DNA from: Neobacillus nitrireducens
GTDB lineage: Bacteria; Bacillota; Bacilli; Bacillales; Cytobacillaceae
Assembly (NCBI RefSeq): GCF_030915405.1
Contig: NZ_CP133262.1
Location: forward strand, 806,001-870,000
DNA length: 64,000 nucleotides
Direction: 5' to 3'
Part shown: positions 43,810-53,388 of the stretch, in pieces
Layout of the letters: every line of letters starts with the position of its first letter
How positions within the stretch are numbered: the stretch's first letter is position 1
The notes under the pieces: model-generated
The model's input: only the letters and a program-made list of their open reading frames with translations
Databases searched by the model: none
Told to the model about the DNA's origin: nothing
Translations under genes and position numbers: made by a program

Positions 43810-45258
43810 TCACGGGAGACAGCTAGCAAGTAATTGGACTCCTATATCAATTTCCTCAATTGATAATCCGCCAAATCCTAACATGATATAGGAATTACCT
43901 TCGGGGGTTGGATTAAGCCAATATCTTAACGGGGAATAAACTTTGACTCCCTTCTGAAGACCATTTTCAATCAGCTCGAAGTTTGATACGTTGTTTAGTT
44001 TCAATAAGATATGCAAGCCAGACTTTTCTCCAACTATTTTTACTTTAGTACCCATATTTTGTTCAATACTCCTTAGCAAAGCCTGATGTTTTCTTTGATA
44101 CAGCTTGCGCATTCTTCGAATATGCCTTTCGAATTCTCCGGATTGCATGAATAAGGCCATAGCCCTCTGAATAATAGGAGAGACAGATTGGTTGTAATCC
44201 GCGAACTTTTGTGAGTATTGAACCATTAGAGAAGGTGGAAGTACAATATAACTTAATCGGACTGAAGGAAGAAATGATTTAGAAAATGTACCTAAATAAA
44301 TTACCTTTTCCTCTTCATCCAGGGATTTCAGTGAAGGAATTGGCTGTCCCCGGTAGCGAAACTCGCTGTCATAATCATCCTCAATAATGTATCCCCCAGT
44401 TTGATAAGCCCATTTTAATAATTGTATTCTTTTCGAAATGGACAGAACCATACCAAATGGAAATTGGTGAGAAGGTGTTAAATATACAGCCTTTGCCCTG
44501 CTCGATTGAATATGCTCTACTGACAATCCGTCCTTTTCAAGAGGCACGGGTTCTATATAGCATCCCTGATCTTCAAAGACAGTTCGTACTCCACTATAAC
44601 CTGGTTCTTCCATGGCCACGGTTTTTTCCCGGAGTTCTAAAAGACGACAGATCAACGCCATGGCAGTTTGTGTTCCGGATGTTATAACAATCTGTTCTGG
44701 TATACAGCGTACACCTCTGGATTGCAGTAAATAGTTTGAAATCTCTCGTCTCAATGCAAACTTACCTTGTTTTTCACTATACTCAAATAACCAGTTGTTC
44801 TCTTGATCGACAGCATCTGACAGACATTTCTTCCACTGCTTCACGGGAAATTTGTCAAGCTCTACATTTCCATATTCAAAATCCACAAGGACTTCGCTTG
44901 AAGGCTTACATTCCGACCTAATAGGATGTATCTTCTCAATCGGATGTAGTGAAGGTTTCTCAATCTCAGCTACCCATATTCCACTTTTAGGGACACTTTC
45001 GAGGTATCCCTCTGATTGTAGCTGCTGATATGCTGCCTCAACCGTATTTCGGCTGACCTTTAAATGAGTCGTAAGCTGGCGAATTGATGGCATCTTCATT
45101 CCTGGCAAGAGCCTGCCTTCTTCAATTTCCTTCTTAATCCAATGATACAACTGGCTGTATAAAGATTCTGGCAACTCCTTATTTAAAAACGGGGTAAGTT
45201 CCACTGTTAACCCTCCATCTGTCCCTATTAAACTTTTTAATTCTGCCACTTTTATCAT
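43810..45258 (-). CDS. MocR/PdxR-type GntR regulator with aminotransferase-like domain
   Basis: 482 residues. N-terminal GntR winged helix (LYSQLYHWIKKEIEEGRLLP, MPSIRQLTTHLKVSRNTVEAAYQQL), linker, then fold type I aminotransferase domain with PLP Lys in GTFSKSFLPSVRLSY and IIEDDYDSEFRY. MocR proteins sense PLP or amino compounds. Divergent, 55 bp apart, from a PNPOx-like gene (45314), which is probably its target. Confidence 0.9.
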   Translation of the reverse strand: MIKVAELKSLIGTDGGLTVELTPFLNKELPESLYSQLYHWIKKEIEEGRLLPGMKMPSIRQLTTHLKVSRNTVEAAYQQLQSEGYLESVPKSGIWVAEIEKPSLHPIEKIHPIRSECKPSSEVLVDFEYGNVELDKFPVKQWKKCLSDAVDQENNWLFEYSEKQGKFALRREISNYLLQSRGVRCIPEQIVITSGTQTAMALICRLLELREKTVAMEEPGYSGVRTVFEDQGCYIEPVPLEKDGLSVEHIQSSRAKAVYLTPSHQFPFGMVLSISKRIQLLKWAYQTGGYIIEDDYDSEFRYRGQPIPSLKSLDEEEKVIYLGTFSKSFLPSVRLSYIVLPPSLMVQYSQKFADYNQSVSPIIQRAMALFMQSGEFERHIRRMRKLYQRKHQALLRSIEQNMGTKVKIVGEKSGLHILLKLNNVSNFELIENGLQKGVKVYSPLRYWLNPTPEGNSYIMLGFGGLSIEEIDIGVQLLASCLP

Positions 45259-45313
45259 GTACAGAAATCTACTAAAATGATTTTATCATTTATAAAGAAA
45301 GATGGGATGAAAA

Positions 45314-45859
45314 ATGCATAAGATCCGCCAAGAAAAAAGGCTATGTACAGATGATAAGCGTATTAATCAGTTTTTAAGCCAAGCACGGACAGGTTACCTT
45401 GGATTAACGGATGAGGAGATCCCTTATGTTGTTCCTTTAAATTTTATCTGGATGAATGAAACTTTGTATTTTCATGGAGCTGCTCAAGGGAGAAAAATAG
45501 ATTTGATTCATGCTAATCCCAACTGTTGTTTCACAATATCTGAAGAATATGGAACCATGGTAAGTCCTATACCAGCCAAGACAGATACTGCTTACATGAG
45601 TGTGATGCTGTTTGGAGTACTAGAAACAGTAACTGATTTAAAAGAAGCTACCACGGCAATGCAAGCCATGCTAGATAAGTACGTACCCGGCTATTACGAT
45701 AAAAGCCTTTCACAATCCCATGTTGAGAAATATCGGTCCTCTCTAGGGAGTCATACAGTTGTTTTTAGACTTACTCCCAGCGTACGAACTGCAAAAGAAA
45801 ATCAATTGGATCCGCAATTGGCTTTCTACCCAGGCAAGAACGTTAAGATGGATATCTAA
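45314..45859 (+). CDS. Pyridoxamine 5'-phosphate oxidase-like / nitroimidazole-resistance (NimA) type flavoprotein
   Basis: 181 residues. Split-barrel flavin fold: ARTGYLGLTDEEIPYVVPL, NFIWMNETLYFHGAAQGRKIDLI, PNCCFTISEEYG; family of Pfam Pyridox_ox_2/NimA. It may reduce nitro compounds or act on B6 vitamers; the divergent MocR regulator favours a B6 link. AGATGGGATG precedes ATG 45314. Terminator at 45944-45983. Confidence 0.85.
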   Translation: MHKIRQEKRLCTDDKRINQFLSQARTGYLGLTDEEIPYVVPLNFIWMNETLYFHGAAQGRKIDLIHANPNCCFTISEEYGTMVSPIPAKTDTAYMSVMLFGVLETVTDLKEATTAMQAMLDKYVPGYYDKSLSQSHVEKYRSSLGSHTVVFRLTPSVRTAKENQLDPQLAFYPGKNVKMDI

Positions 45860-45943
45860 AGTTTTCTGTAATCTAGACATCATTTCCAACAAGAAAACCC
45901 TTTAAATATGTTAGTGGTACAATACTAATGATATAAGAATAAT

Positions 45944-45983
45944 AAGGAGCCATTGCTGTACGACACATTGGCTCCCTTTTTTA
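45944..45983 (+). terminator. Terminator after the PNPOx-like gene
   Basis: Stem GGAGCCA(T)TG / CA(T)TGGCTCC followed by TTTTTT. Confidence 0.7.
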
Positions 45984-46079
45984 TATCAAAACATTATTGT
46001 AACTAAGTAACACTTCTTCAACAATCTGGCCCGTTTGTTGAACGAAGCTAAAACATGTTTCTTCAACTAACCTGCAACG

Positions 46080-46364
46080 TTAGTGCAATAAACCCCAAAA
46101 GGAATATATTCCAAATAAAAAAGTAATAAGACCCGATAATCGGTTTATCCATATTAAGGTTTGTTTTTTTAGAGATCCCTTGAAAAGCCCTACAACAAAA
46201 CAGAGTATATTCCACCAAATTCCTGAACCAATAAATACACCTAAAACCAAAGTGACCACTGATCCTTCATTAGCTTGAAAGAGTCCCAATCCTGGAAAAA
46301 TGCCAACAAAAGGTCCTACACGAGAAGCAATAGAAAAACCAATAACTAAACCTTTCAATAACAC
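46080..46364 (-). pseudogene. LysE family translocator with internal deletion
   Basis: 94 residues versus about 205 in the family. The N terminus LLKGLVIGFSIASRVGP fits the first LysE segment (FSIAAPVGP usual), then jumps after a few residues to the C-terminal part LGLFQANEGSVVTLVLGVF, IGSGIWWNILCFVVGLF and INRLSGLITFLFGIYSFWGL. The middle half is missing. Start may be functional, but the protein is probably dead. Confidence 0.65.
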
Positions 46365-46606
46365 ACAAGAATCTCCATAGGTGGGTATCCTTCCAAATAA
46401 AATATCTATAATATAATGTAGTGTAACAATATGTTACGCTAGACTGCTTTAAAGCAAAAAAAAAAGCTGCCTTTAAATTGCAGCTAGTCTTTACCATATG
46501 CACCCGTTATCAAAACAAGCAAAGGAGTTGCAAATACACTTATTAGGTATTTGTTAAAGAAGAAAACCTTGCACTTCGCGATGACTTCTATGCTGCATAT
46601 AACATA

Positions 46607-46837
46607 TCAATCATTTGAAAAATATGCCTTACGTAGGATATACAAACCTATTATCCAAATCCCTATCAACAATAAAATTAAGTATTGCAAGTGAAAGCGT
46701 ATAATAAAATTAAATATAAGCCATTTCTGATGATACCCGTTATAGCTCAAAACATATTTCATAATTCCGTTGATTATAGGAGTTAATCCAAGTGAAGCTG
46801 ATAACATTAATGAGAACCCAAGCATTGTTTTCCTCAT
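46607..46837 (-). CDS. Small membrane protein, two spans
   Basis: 76 residues, AAGGAGGGG eight bases upstream. Spans: MLGFSLMLSASLGLTPIING and LQYLILLLIGIWIIGLYIL. No family recognised. Surrounded by dispersed repeats. Confidence 0.65.
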   Translation of the reverse strand: MRKTMLGFSLMLSASLGLTPIINGIMKYVLSYNGYHQKWLIFNFIIRFHLQYLILLLIGIWIIGLYILRKAYFSND

Positions 46838-47158
46838 ATATTCCCCTCCTTACACACAAATGTGAAATTTTTTAATACACAACCAAATCTTCATTATCAG
46901 TTTTTGAAGTCTTATTAAAAATTCCACACAATAAGCTTTTTTCCCCTTCTACAGTTAACCTGCTTCTTTAGTGGAATAAGAAAAAGCCACCGAGACTGGC
47001 AAATTAAGCACCCATTAGTCTAAGTACATCTCTTCACAAATTTAATTTCAAATATAATACAACAATATCAAAAATCTCTGGGATGTTTCCCAGATTGTTG
47101 AATGAAGCCTATAAAAAAGGCATTAATCCTCTTGTATCAGCGCCTTATTGATTTAATG

Positions 47159-47350
47159 CTAATGCATAAGGTTATAAATAAAATCGGAACTACCAGGAGT
47201 TAATAGGAATAACGAAGTTGCGATCATTAAAATTCCAAAAACAAACAGATATAAAACTTTTTTTTCTGACCGAGAAACAACCCATTTAAAGGTACCAACC
47301 ACCAGCAGAACAACACCTATGAAGAGGATAAGCAAATAATAAAAACCCAT
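47159..47350 (-). CDS. Small membrane protein, two spans
   Basis: 63 residues, GGAGG about ten bases upstream of the ATG. Spans YYLLILFIGVVLLVVGTF and VLYLFVFGILMIATSLFLL separated by a short basic loop. No family recognised. Confidence 0.65.
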   Translation of the reverse strand: MGFYYLLILFIGVVLLVVGTFKWVVSRSEKKVLYLFVFGILMIATSLFLLTPGSSDFIYNLMH

Positions 47351-47524
47351 TCAAAGCATTCCTCCATTAAACTTTTTATTTGCAAATGCATTTTCCCAAA
47401 GAAATTAACCTTACAATACATAGTAATTTTGTATATATAGATTATCTATGTATAAGGATAATACATAAAAACAATAAAGTGAATAACTTTGTATATTTTT
47501 TCCTAATCCAAAGCAGTGTCTTTC

Positions 47525-47830
47525 TTACTAAAATTTACTGACCCTTAGTACAATAAGAAAAGGAACTGCCGCAGCAACTCCTTGTTCAACTCAAGCACCC
47601 GTTATTTGAAGAAGAATATACTTAAAATTTGTTGAGTTCAATTACCTCACAATTATTTAACTGGTGGTTTATTAATGTTTTGAATGCAGTTGCAGATACG
47701 ACAATTGTCCTAGCACCTTTTTATCATTATAACTCACATCCATTGAACTATCCTGCAAGTTACTTCAATAAGAAAGAGCATTACCACTGTTCCAGTAATG
47801 CACCCGTTGAAGAAGGAAAAATCCTTATTT
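47525..47830. repeat. Copies of the dispersed repeat (second group)
   Basis: Copy at 47530-47625: CTGACCCTTAGTACAATAAG, AACTGCCGCAGCAACTCCTT, GTTCAACTCAAGCACCCGTT. Partial copy at 47770-47825: AATAAGAAAGAGCATTACCA then TAATGCACCCGTTGAAGAAG. Confidence 0.7.
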
Positions 47831-48451
47831 AAATACCTCATCAATTTTATTCCGATCATAATCTAATATCCAATTACTGTATTTGTTATAAATATCTCTT
47901 ATTGCTTCAGGTGAGGTAGCTAATAAATCACAACCTCTATCATCATAAACATGAAATATCGTTTTACTGTTTTGATTTATAAAGTAAACATTATGGATAA
48001 TGCTTGGTTTTATACCCAGATCCTGATTACAAATTGCTTTTAACAAATGAATGTATTTGAATTCAAATGTTTTACAACTTAAAGTAAATCTATGTGTTTT
48101 ATATGTTCCATCTATATCATCTTCTAGAAAAATTTGATGTTGTAACCTATACAATAATGATCTCTCAACATAATTGGAAAAGTTCTTTAATTTATGTTTA
48201 ATATTTTTACCTTTATCAAAGTCAATTACATCAATCACAATAATAATATCATCAGTTAGCGAGTGTAGGGCTTCAAATAAAGTAATAACCCTTTTATAAC
48301 ATCCCTGTATATAAGGATTATTTGGGTAATCATACTCCCTTTTCCACTCTACCCCTAATTCAAATCTTATGCCAATATCCCAACTATAAAACAAAGGTGG
48401 TGTAAGTTCTAAATTCGTAAAATTCTCATTCATAAAATCGTTTAAAAGCAT
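47825..48451 (-). CDS. DUF3885 family protein
   Basis: 208 residues from ATG 48451 (AGAGGTG upstream); the frame is open to 48508 but the family begins near this Met. Phrases: NFTNLELTPPLFYSWDIGIRFELGVEW, YDYPNNPYIQGCYKRVITLFEA and C-terminal YDDRGCDLLATSPEAIRDIYNKYSNWILDYDR, typical of DUF3885. Such proteins are often found in clusters with polymorphic toxins, but function is unproven. Confidence 0.8.
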   Translation of the reverse strand: MLLNDFMNENFTNLELTPPLFYSWDIGIRFELGVEWKREYDYPNNPYIQGCYKRVITLFEALHSLTDDIIIVIDVIDFDKGKNIKHKLKNFSNYVERSLLYRLQHQIFLEDDIDGTYKTHRFTLSCKTFEFKYIHLLKAICNQDLGIKPSIIHNVYFINQNSKTIFHVYDDRGCDLLATSPEAIRDIYNKYSNWILDYDRNKIDEVFK

Positions 48452-48514
48452 TTCCGCACCTCTTTGAGTACTTTCGTTCCACTTTTTACTGTTCAACTTT
48501 TTTACCAAATAATT

Positions 48515-48580
48515 AAATAGGAACTGGTAAATCCAGCTCCTGTGTGTTTACAAACTCTTCTTTTAGTTGAACAAGTCCGT
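48515..48580. repeat. Copy of the dispersed repeat
   Basis: AACTGGTAAATCCAGCTCC hairpin followed by TCTTTTAGTTGAACAAG; diverged. Confidence 0.45.
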
Positions 48581-48812
48581 TTTTATAAAATTATAACTAC
48601 GCCCCACCACTATGAAGGCAACACCAGTTAATAGTACGAAACTTTTATTTACTCTTGGTGGAAATTTACTTGATTATTTAATAATAAATCCCATTCTATA
48701 AATCCACTTATACCAATGTCTTTGTAATTAATTAGAATTGAAGAACTATTCATTTAAAATAATACATCAACTTGAATTTACTAGGCAAATCTATTTAGTA
48801 GGAGGGAATGGC

Positions 48813-50027
48813 GTGCCAATAAAAATCTTATTACTTATGATAATTTTCATATTCCCGTTCATTACTGTGACGAAAGCAGAAGTGCCATTGAAGGCTGCGT
48901 TTGTTCGTGAACACCAGTTATGGATGAAAGAGGGAGATCGAGAAATCCAGCTTACCAAAGATAAATATGTCTATTCACCCCAGTGGTCCTATGATAGTAG
49001 ATTTATTGCATACATTGACGGTGATGAGCAGGGAGAAAAGTCAAATCTCTGGATTTACGATACTAAGAAAAAAGAGAACTTTAAACCGTATCCCATCATT
49101 GAGTCTTCTTTGGTTAGGTGGTCACCAGTTGCAAATGAATTAGCCTACTTATCTGGATGGGTTCTAAATGTGACTAAGACAAAGGATGGCAGGCCATCTG
49201 GATTTGAAAATGTGTCATTAGGGGTTAGTGGATTTGAATGGTATCCTAATGGGAAAGAGTTTATTGTGTCTGCTACGTCGAATCGCCTTCCCACTGGCTG
49301 GGAGCCTATTAAATTGTATCGGATTCCAAAGGATATGAGTCTGAATGAGAACAAACCGAAGCTATTGTATTCAATCCCAATCGATGAAAAAAAGCTATTT
49401 GCTGTTGATGTTGGTGGCTTTAAGTGGAGTCATGACGGCAAATGGGTTAGCTTTCTCGGTACTCCAACACCATCTTGGTCAATGGACAGTAATCCTTTAT
49501 GTGCCTTATCATCAGACGGCAAAGTGTTCAAAGACATCGGCAGGATGTTAGGATTTGGTGACTGGTTTAAGTGGGCACCACTAGCCAACCAATTAGCTTT
49601 TATTTCAGGAGAAGGACGTTTTTTTGTTGAAAATAAGATAACTAAAATTGCTGATTTAGAGGCATCCACCAAGCAGATTGAATATACCCCCAAAGGATAT
49701 GTAGACCTAGATTTGGAGTGGCTGTCACCTTCAAAAGTGATTGTCGCACGGTCACCGGAAAACAAAGCGTGGAAAGAGGGCCCAGCTCCCACCATGTTCA
49801 CCTCTCTTTATGAAATAGATGTAACGACAGGCACTCAGAATCGAATCACATTTCCAAAAGAAAATGAGTTAGATGTAGACCCACAAGTCGTTAGTTCCTA
49901 TCTCACATGGGTACGAAGGCATGGTGAAACGCAAAAAGGCGATGTATTGATAAAAGATAATAAGGAGAAAGAAGAGTGCATTTGGATAGAAGATGTAGAT
50001 TTTTCACCTGTTTTATTTAAAAAGTAG
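48813..50027 (+). CDS. Secreted TolB-like beta-propeller protein
   Basis: 404 residues from GTG 48813 (AGGAGGG upstream), signal peptide KILLLMIIFIFPFITVTKAE, then repeats of the WD40/TolB (DPP IV N-terminal) type: YSPQWSYDSRFIAYIDGDE, VRWSPVANELAYLSGW, FEWYPNGKEFIVSATS, FKWSHDGKWVSFLGTP, FKWAPLANQLAFISGE. Probably a binding protein in the cell envelope; partner unknown. Upstream frame to 48738 has no good start. Confidence 0.8.
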   Translation: MPIKILLLMIIFIFPFITVTKAEVPLKAAFVREHQLWMKEGDREIQLTKDKYVYSPQWSYDSRFIAYIDGDEQGEKSNLWIYDTKKKENFKPYPIIESSLVRWSPVANELAYLSGWVLNVTKTKDGRPSGFENVSLGVSGFEWYPNGKEFIVSATSNRLPTGWEPIKLYRIPKDMSLNENKPKLLYSIPIDEKKLFAVDVGGFKWSHDGKWVSFLGTPTPSWSMDSNPLCALSSDGKVFKDIGRMLGFGDWFKWAPLANQLAFISGEGRFFVENKITKIADLEASTKQIEYTPKGYVDLDLEWLSPSKVIVARSPENKAWKEGPAPTMFTSLYEIDVTTGTQNRITFPKENELDVDPQVVSSYLTWVRRHGETQKGDVLIKDNKEKEECIWIEDVDFSPVLFKK

Positions 50028-50109
50028 TATATATCATCCAAATAACACTATAAAAGCAGAAAATTATCGCTTGGATTGTATTATCCAAGCGTTTCGTTTT
50101 TAAATAATC

Positions 50110-50215
50110 TGTTAAAACAAACAGCCCGTTTGTCGAAAAAAGAAAAAGGCGATACTTCTTATTAAAGCAAATGCTACCCATTAGCTGAATTAGACACCGT
50201 TGGATGCTATCCTTC
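50110..50215. repeat. Copy of the dispersed repeat
   Basis: ACAGCCCGTTTGTCGAAAAA, AGAAAAAGGCGATACTTC, then GCTACCCATTAGCTGAATTA. Confidence 0.65.
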
Positions 50216-50260
50216 AATCATTGCTGAATCATCAAACCTTTAAGTCCCACTTAATATTTA

Positions 50261-50695
50261 TCAGATTTTCTCCGCCAATTCTAAAATAATTCCCTCTGGA
50301 CCACGAACGTAGCATAACTTATAACTTTCTTCATATTGCTGTATCTCACTAAAGATTTCCGTGCCCTTCTTTTTCAATTTTGCAACAATAGCTTCAATAT
50401 CTTCAACAGCAAAGCAAATATGTCGGATACCCATCGTATTTGCAAAAGGTTTCTGAATATCTTTTTCATCTAAGGGCGTATAAAATTTGACTAGCTCTAT
50501 CCATGCTTGACCATCTGGCATCCCCAATCCTACACATGCCGTTTTAACATCATTAAGCCCAACTATTCTGTCCAACTGTTCTCCATCCAATTCCCATTCG
50601 GCTTGCACTTCAAGTCCTAAATCAAGAAAAAACGCTTTAGCCTCTGAAAGATCATTTACGTTTATACTCACATGATCTATTCTATTGATCTTCAT
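50261..50695 (-). CDS. VOC family protein (glyoxalase-like)
   Basis: 144 residues. Starts INRIDHVSINVNDLSEAKAFFLDLGLEVQ with His as a metal ligand; MGIRHICFAVEDIEAIVAKL repeats the motif; ends VRGPEGIILELAEKI with Glu ligand. Typical single-chain glyoxalase/dioxygenase-fold; may detoxify an electrophile or bind an antibiotic. AGGAGG before the ATG. Confidence 0.85.
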   Translation of the reverse strand: MKINRIDHVSINVNDLSEAKAFFLDLGLEVQAEWELDGEQLDRIVGLNDVKTACVGLGMPDGQAWIELVKFYTPLDEKDIQKPFANTMGIRHICFAVEDIEAIVAKLKKKGTEIFSEIQQYEESYKLCYVRGPEGIILELAEKI

Positions 50696-50884
50696 CTCAT
50701 ACCTCCTATGTTCCTATTTTTTTCAACACCTGTATTCGTTTTAGGTTTGTTTGAAATTCTAATTCGCTTAAAACAGAAAATATCCTTCTTCATCATCTAC
50801 ATATAGAAAGTTGTTGATGCCTCATCATGGTCAATTGTATCAAAGTTCATATTCTTTCTATACTAGATCACGATTCCCTCTTCT

Positions 50885-50975
50885 TCAAGTAACCAGCCCG
50901 TTAGCACAAGAAGAAAGCTGTCTAAATTGACAGCTGGCTCTTCAACTCTTGCCCCCGTTACTTGAAAAGGAAATT
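50885..50975. repeat. Copy of the dispersed repeat with terminator hairpin
   Basis: AACCAGCCCGTTAGCACAAG, hairpin AGCTGTC...GACAGCT, TCTTCAACTCTTGCCCCCGTT. Confidence 0.7.
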
Positions 50976-50977
50976 TT

Positions 50978-51040
50978 TATTGCCGAGGTGCAAACAGTAT
51001 CACTGAAGCACCAATTAAACATATACCAGCACCTATCATT
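50978..51040 (-). CDS. Possible 20-aa single-span micro-protein
   Basis: MIGAGICLIGASVILFAPRQ with AGGAG upstream at workable distance. Looks like a membrane micro-protein or the end of a lost gene. Confidence 0.3.
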
Positions 51041-51107
51041 CAGACACACTCCTAAATAACTTAACCAACACAATAAAAGGGGTAACCTACTCCTTTTTCG
51101 GTATTTG

Positions 51108-51308
51108 TCAGCCACCTTTTATACAAGTCGCATTTGAACTTCCAACAGCAGCATTCAATTCTTGAAGAGGCAAACTAAGCTGTTCCTCATCTACCAATGA
51201 TTCTAAAGTCTGTCTTGTAAGTAGAATATTGTGTTTGATAAAAATATCTTCCGTAACTCCCCAAAATTCAACAATAGCTTTTGGCGACATATTCCCTAGT
51301 ATAACCAC
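51108..51308 (-). CDS. Small protein of unknown function, 60-66 aa
   Basis: Frame from GTG 51308, or more likely ATG 51290 (AGGG just upstream): MSPKAIVEFWGVTEDIFIKHN and LTRQTLESLVDEEQLSLPLQ, ending CIKGG. Soluble, composition protein-like. No family recognised. Confidence 0.5.
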   Translation of the reverse strand: MVILGNMSPKAIVEFWGVTEDIFIKHNILLTRQTLESLVDEEQLSLPLQELNAAVGSSNATCIKGG

Positions 51309-51524
51309 TTCAGCATCCTACTCCTTTTTCCTTTATTTTATCATTATTTATTAAACTAACTTGTACGGTAGTTGAGGAAGAAAATTTACTACTTACTTAT
51401 CTTTTAACAAATATCAGCAACCACGGCTGCAACGATTTCTCCATATTATTTTTTCTAATTTCCTCCATATTACCTGATATTTATCCCCACAACCACACAC
51501 CATATAATAACGGAGGTGAATTTT

Positions 51525-51757
51525 ATGGAGAACCAGGTCATAAACTATCAAGAAAATCTGATAATTATGTTGATGGCATTCTCTATTCAGATACAAGTAA
51601 GAACCGTTCATCACAGGCAAATTATGCTGGTAGCAGCCCTTATTTAGACACAAGTGAGGATCCTTCAACACAGTCTAATTACACACTGGCGGCAGTCCTT
51701 ATTTAGATATAGATTTTCACCCAGAAGAAATGAACATTAAAGGAGGTTATGAATAAA
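51525..51757 (+). pseudogene. Frameshifted gene with SSPYLDTS-type repeats
   Basis: AGGAGG-like site and ATG 51525 open a short frame, but the meaningful peptide lies in another frame: GHKLSRKSDNYVDGILYSD, SQANYAGSSPYLDTSEDPST and, after another shift at 51686, GGSPYLDIDFHPEEMNIKGG. Two repeated PYLD segments show this was one protein, now broken by two indels. Confidence 0.5.
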
Positions 51758-53329
51758 TTGAATGAATTAGATTTACATCACATCTTTGAAATTGGCCTAA
51801 TTTTAGTAATGATTGCAGCTGGTGTTACGGCTATCGCTAAAAAATTCAATCGCCCTTACCCGATTGCCTTAGTAGTTGTTGGAACGATTATTGGCTTGGT
51901 TAACATTCCAGTTTTAGAGCATTTAAAGGATTTTATTACTGAGGGGGAAGTTTTTAATTTTGTTATTATTACTCTGTTTTTGCCTGCATTATTAGGAGAG
52001 GCCTCCCTAAAGCTTCCTTACTCACATTTAAAAGAGAATAAATTGCCTATTCTTGCTTTGGCTTTTGGAGGAACGCTTTTATCCTTTTTGATTATTGGTT
52101 TTTTCATGATATGGCTGTTGGATTTTTCCATTCCAAAAGCGTTTGTTTTTGCTGCTTTAATGAGTGCAACTGATCCTGTAAGTGTTATATCTATTTTCAA
52201 AAGCGTCGGGGTAAACAAAAGGCTTGCAACGGTTATTGAAGGCGAAAGTCTATTTAACGATGGATTGTCGGTTGTGCTTTTTAAAATTTCCGCCTTTTAT
52301 TTACTTACCTACCTGGACCTTGGAGCAATAGGTGTAGGCTATGGTTTGTGGGAGTTTTTCAAGGTAATCTCTTTAGGACTCATAATAGGCGGAGCATTAG
52401 GCTATGTTTTTTCTCAATTAACCAAACAATTTGATGATTATCCTTTGGAGATCATTTTCAGTATTATACTATTTTATGGTTCATTTTTATTAGCAGAATC
52501 TGTCCATGGGTCAGGTGTAATTGCTGTGGTGATTGCTGGTCTCATTTTTGGAAATTATGGAGCCAAAATTGGTATGAGTCCTACAACTAAGCTAAACATC
52601 AATAACTTTTGGGAAGTTACAGCGTTGCTAGCCAACTCAGTCGTTTTTTTAATGGTTGGATTAGAAATAACCAAGATAAATTTTAATGACAAATGGGGCT
52701 TAATTTTACTTTCTATATTGATTGTGCTGATAGCAAGAAGCCTTGCGGTATACGCTAGTTTATTTTTTTCGAAGAATTTTCCTTATGCTTGGAAGCATGT
52801 GATCAATTGGGGAGGTTTAAAAGGTTCGCTTTCCATTGCCTTAGTTTTAAGTCTTCCTCGTAATTTTCAAGGACGGGAAGACCTCTTAATTATTGCTTTT
52901 AGTGCGGTTCTCATCTCTTTAATATTTCAAGGTCTTTCCATAAAACCGCTTCTCTCCTTCTTGGGGGTCAATAAAAAAGATGAGGGAATTAAAGAATATG
53001 AAGAAATGATCGCTCGTGGACACCGCTATGAAATTGCCATATTGGAAATAAAAACCATTAGTAAGAAATTATTCATTTCAGAAATGGCAGCAAAAGAACT
53101 GATAACTCAATATGAGCAAGAATTATCAAGCATGGAGAAGAAAATGGAACAGCTTTTTAAGAAGTATCCCCATTTGAAAGAAAAACAACAATTGATTTTA
53201 CAAAGGCATGCGTTATACGCACAACACGAAGCCATTGAAAAATTGATAAAAGAAGATGTTATCTCTAATGAGGTAGCTGAACGTGAACATGACCAAATTA
53301 CAGATAGACTAGTTAGGTTAGAAGAATGA
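51749..53329 (+). CDS. Na+/H+ (or K+/H+) antiporter, CPA1 family
   Basis: 526 residues, about 12 spans followed by a 130-residue cytosolic tail. CPA1 motifs: MSATDPVSVISIFKSVGV and VIEGESLFNDGLSVVLF hold the ion-binding Asp residues, and KGSLSIALVLSLP is the late conserved segment. The long charged helical tail (YEQELSSMEKKMEQLFKKYPH) suggests regulation. AAAGGAGG lies only two bases before ATG 51749; TTG 51758 is better spaced. Confidence 0.9.
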   Translation: MNKLNELDLHHIFEIGLILVMIAAGVTAIAKKFNRPYPIALVVVGTIIGLVNIPVLEHLKDFITEGEVFNFVIITLFLPALLGEASLKLPYSHLKENKLPILALAFGGTLLSFLIIGFFMIWLLDFSIPKAFVFAALMSATDPVSVISIFKSVGVNKRLATVIEGESLFNDGLSVVLFKISAFYLLTYLDLGAIGVGYGLWEFFKVISLGLIIGGALGYVFSQLTKQFDDYPLEIIFSIILFYGSFLLAESVHGSGVIAVVIAGLIFGNYGAKIGMSPTTKLNINNFWEVTALLANSVVFLMVGLEITKINFNDKWGLILLSILIVLIARSLAVYASLFFSKNFPYAWKHVINWGGLKGSLSIALVLSLPRNFQGREDLLIIAFSAVLISLIFQGLSIKPLLSFLGVNKKDEGIKEYEEMIARGHRYEIAILEIKTISKKLFISEMAAKELITQYEQELSSMEKKMEQLFKKYPHLKEKQQLILQRHALYAQHEAIEKLIKEDVISNEVAEREHDQITDRLVRLEE

Positions 53330-53388
53330 CTTCTTAACTCATAAATATTTTTAATTAGGTAACTTACAATTAAATAACTCCAACTATT

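Larger units (their letters stand above)
46015..47030. repeat. Copies of a terminator-bearing dispersed repeat (first group)
   Basis: Copies or parts at 46025-46085 (GCCCGTTTGTTGAACGAAG, TTCTTCAACTAACCTGC), 46440-46512 (hairpin AAAGCTGC...GCAGC and ATGCACCCGTTA) and 46950-47030 (AGTTAACCTGCTTCTTTAG, AAGCACCCATTAG). They lie around small genes and decayed lysE. Confidence 0.65.

Noticed and set aside
46270..46503. 77-aa minus-strand frame rich in Phe, Tyr and Cys
   Set aside because: Frame-shadow of the decayed lysE gene and the dispersed repeat.
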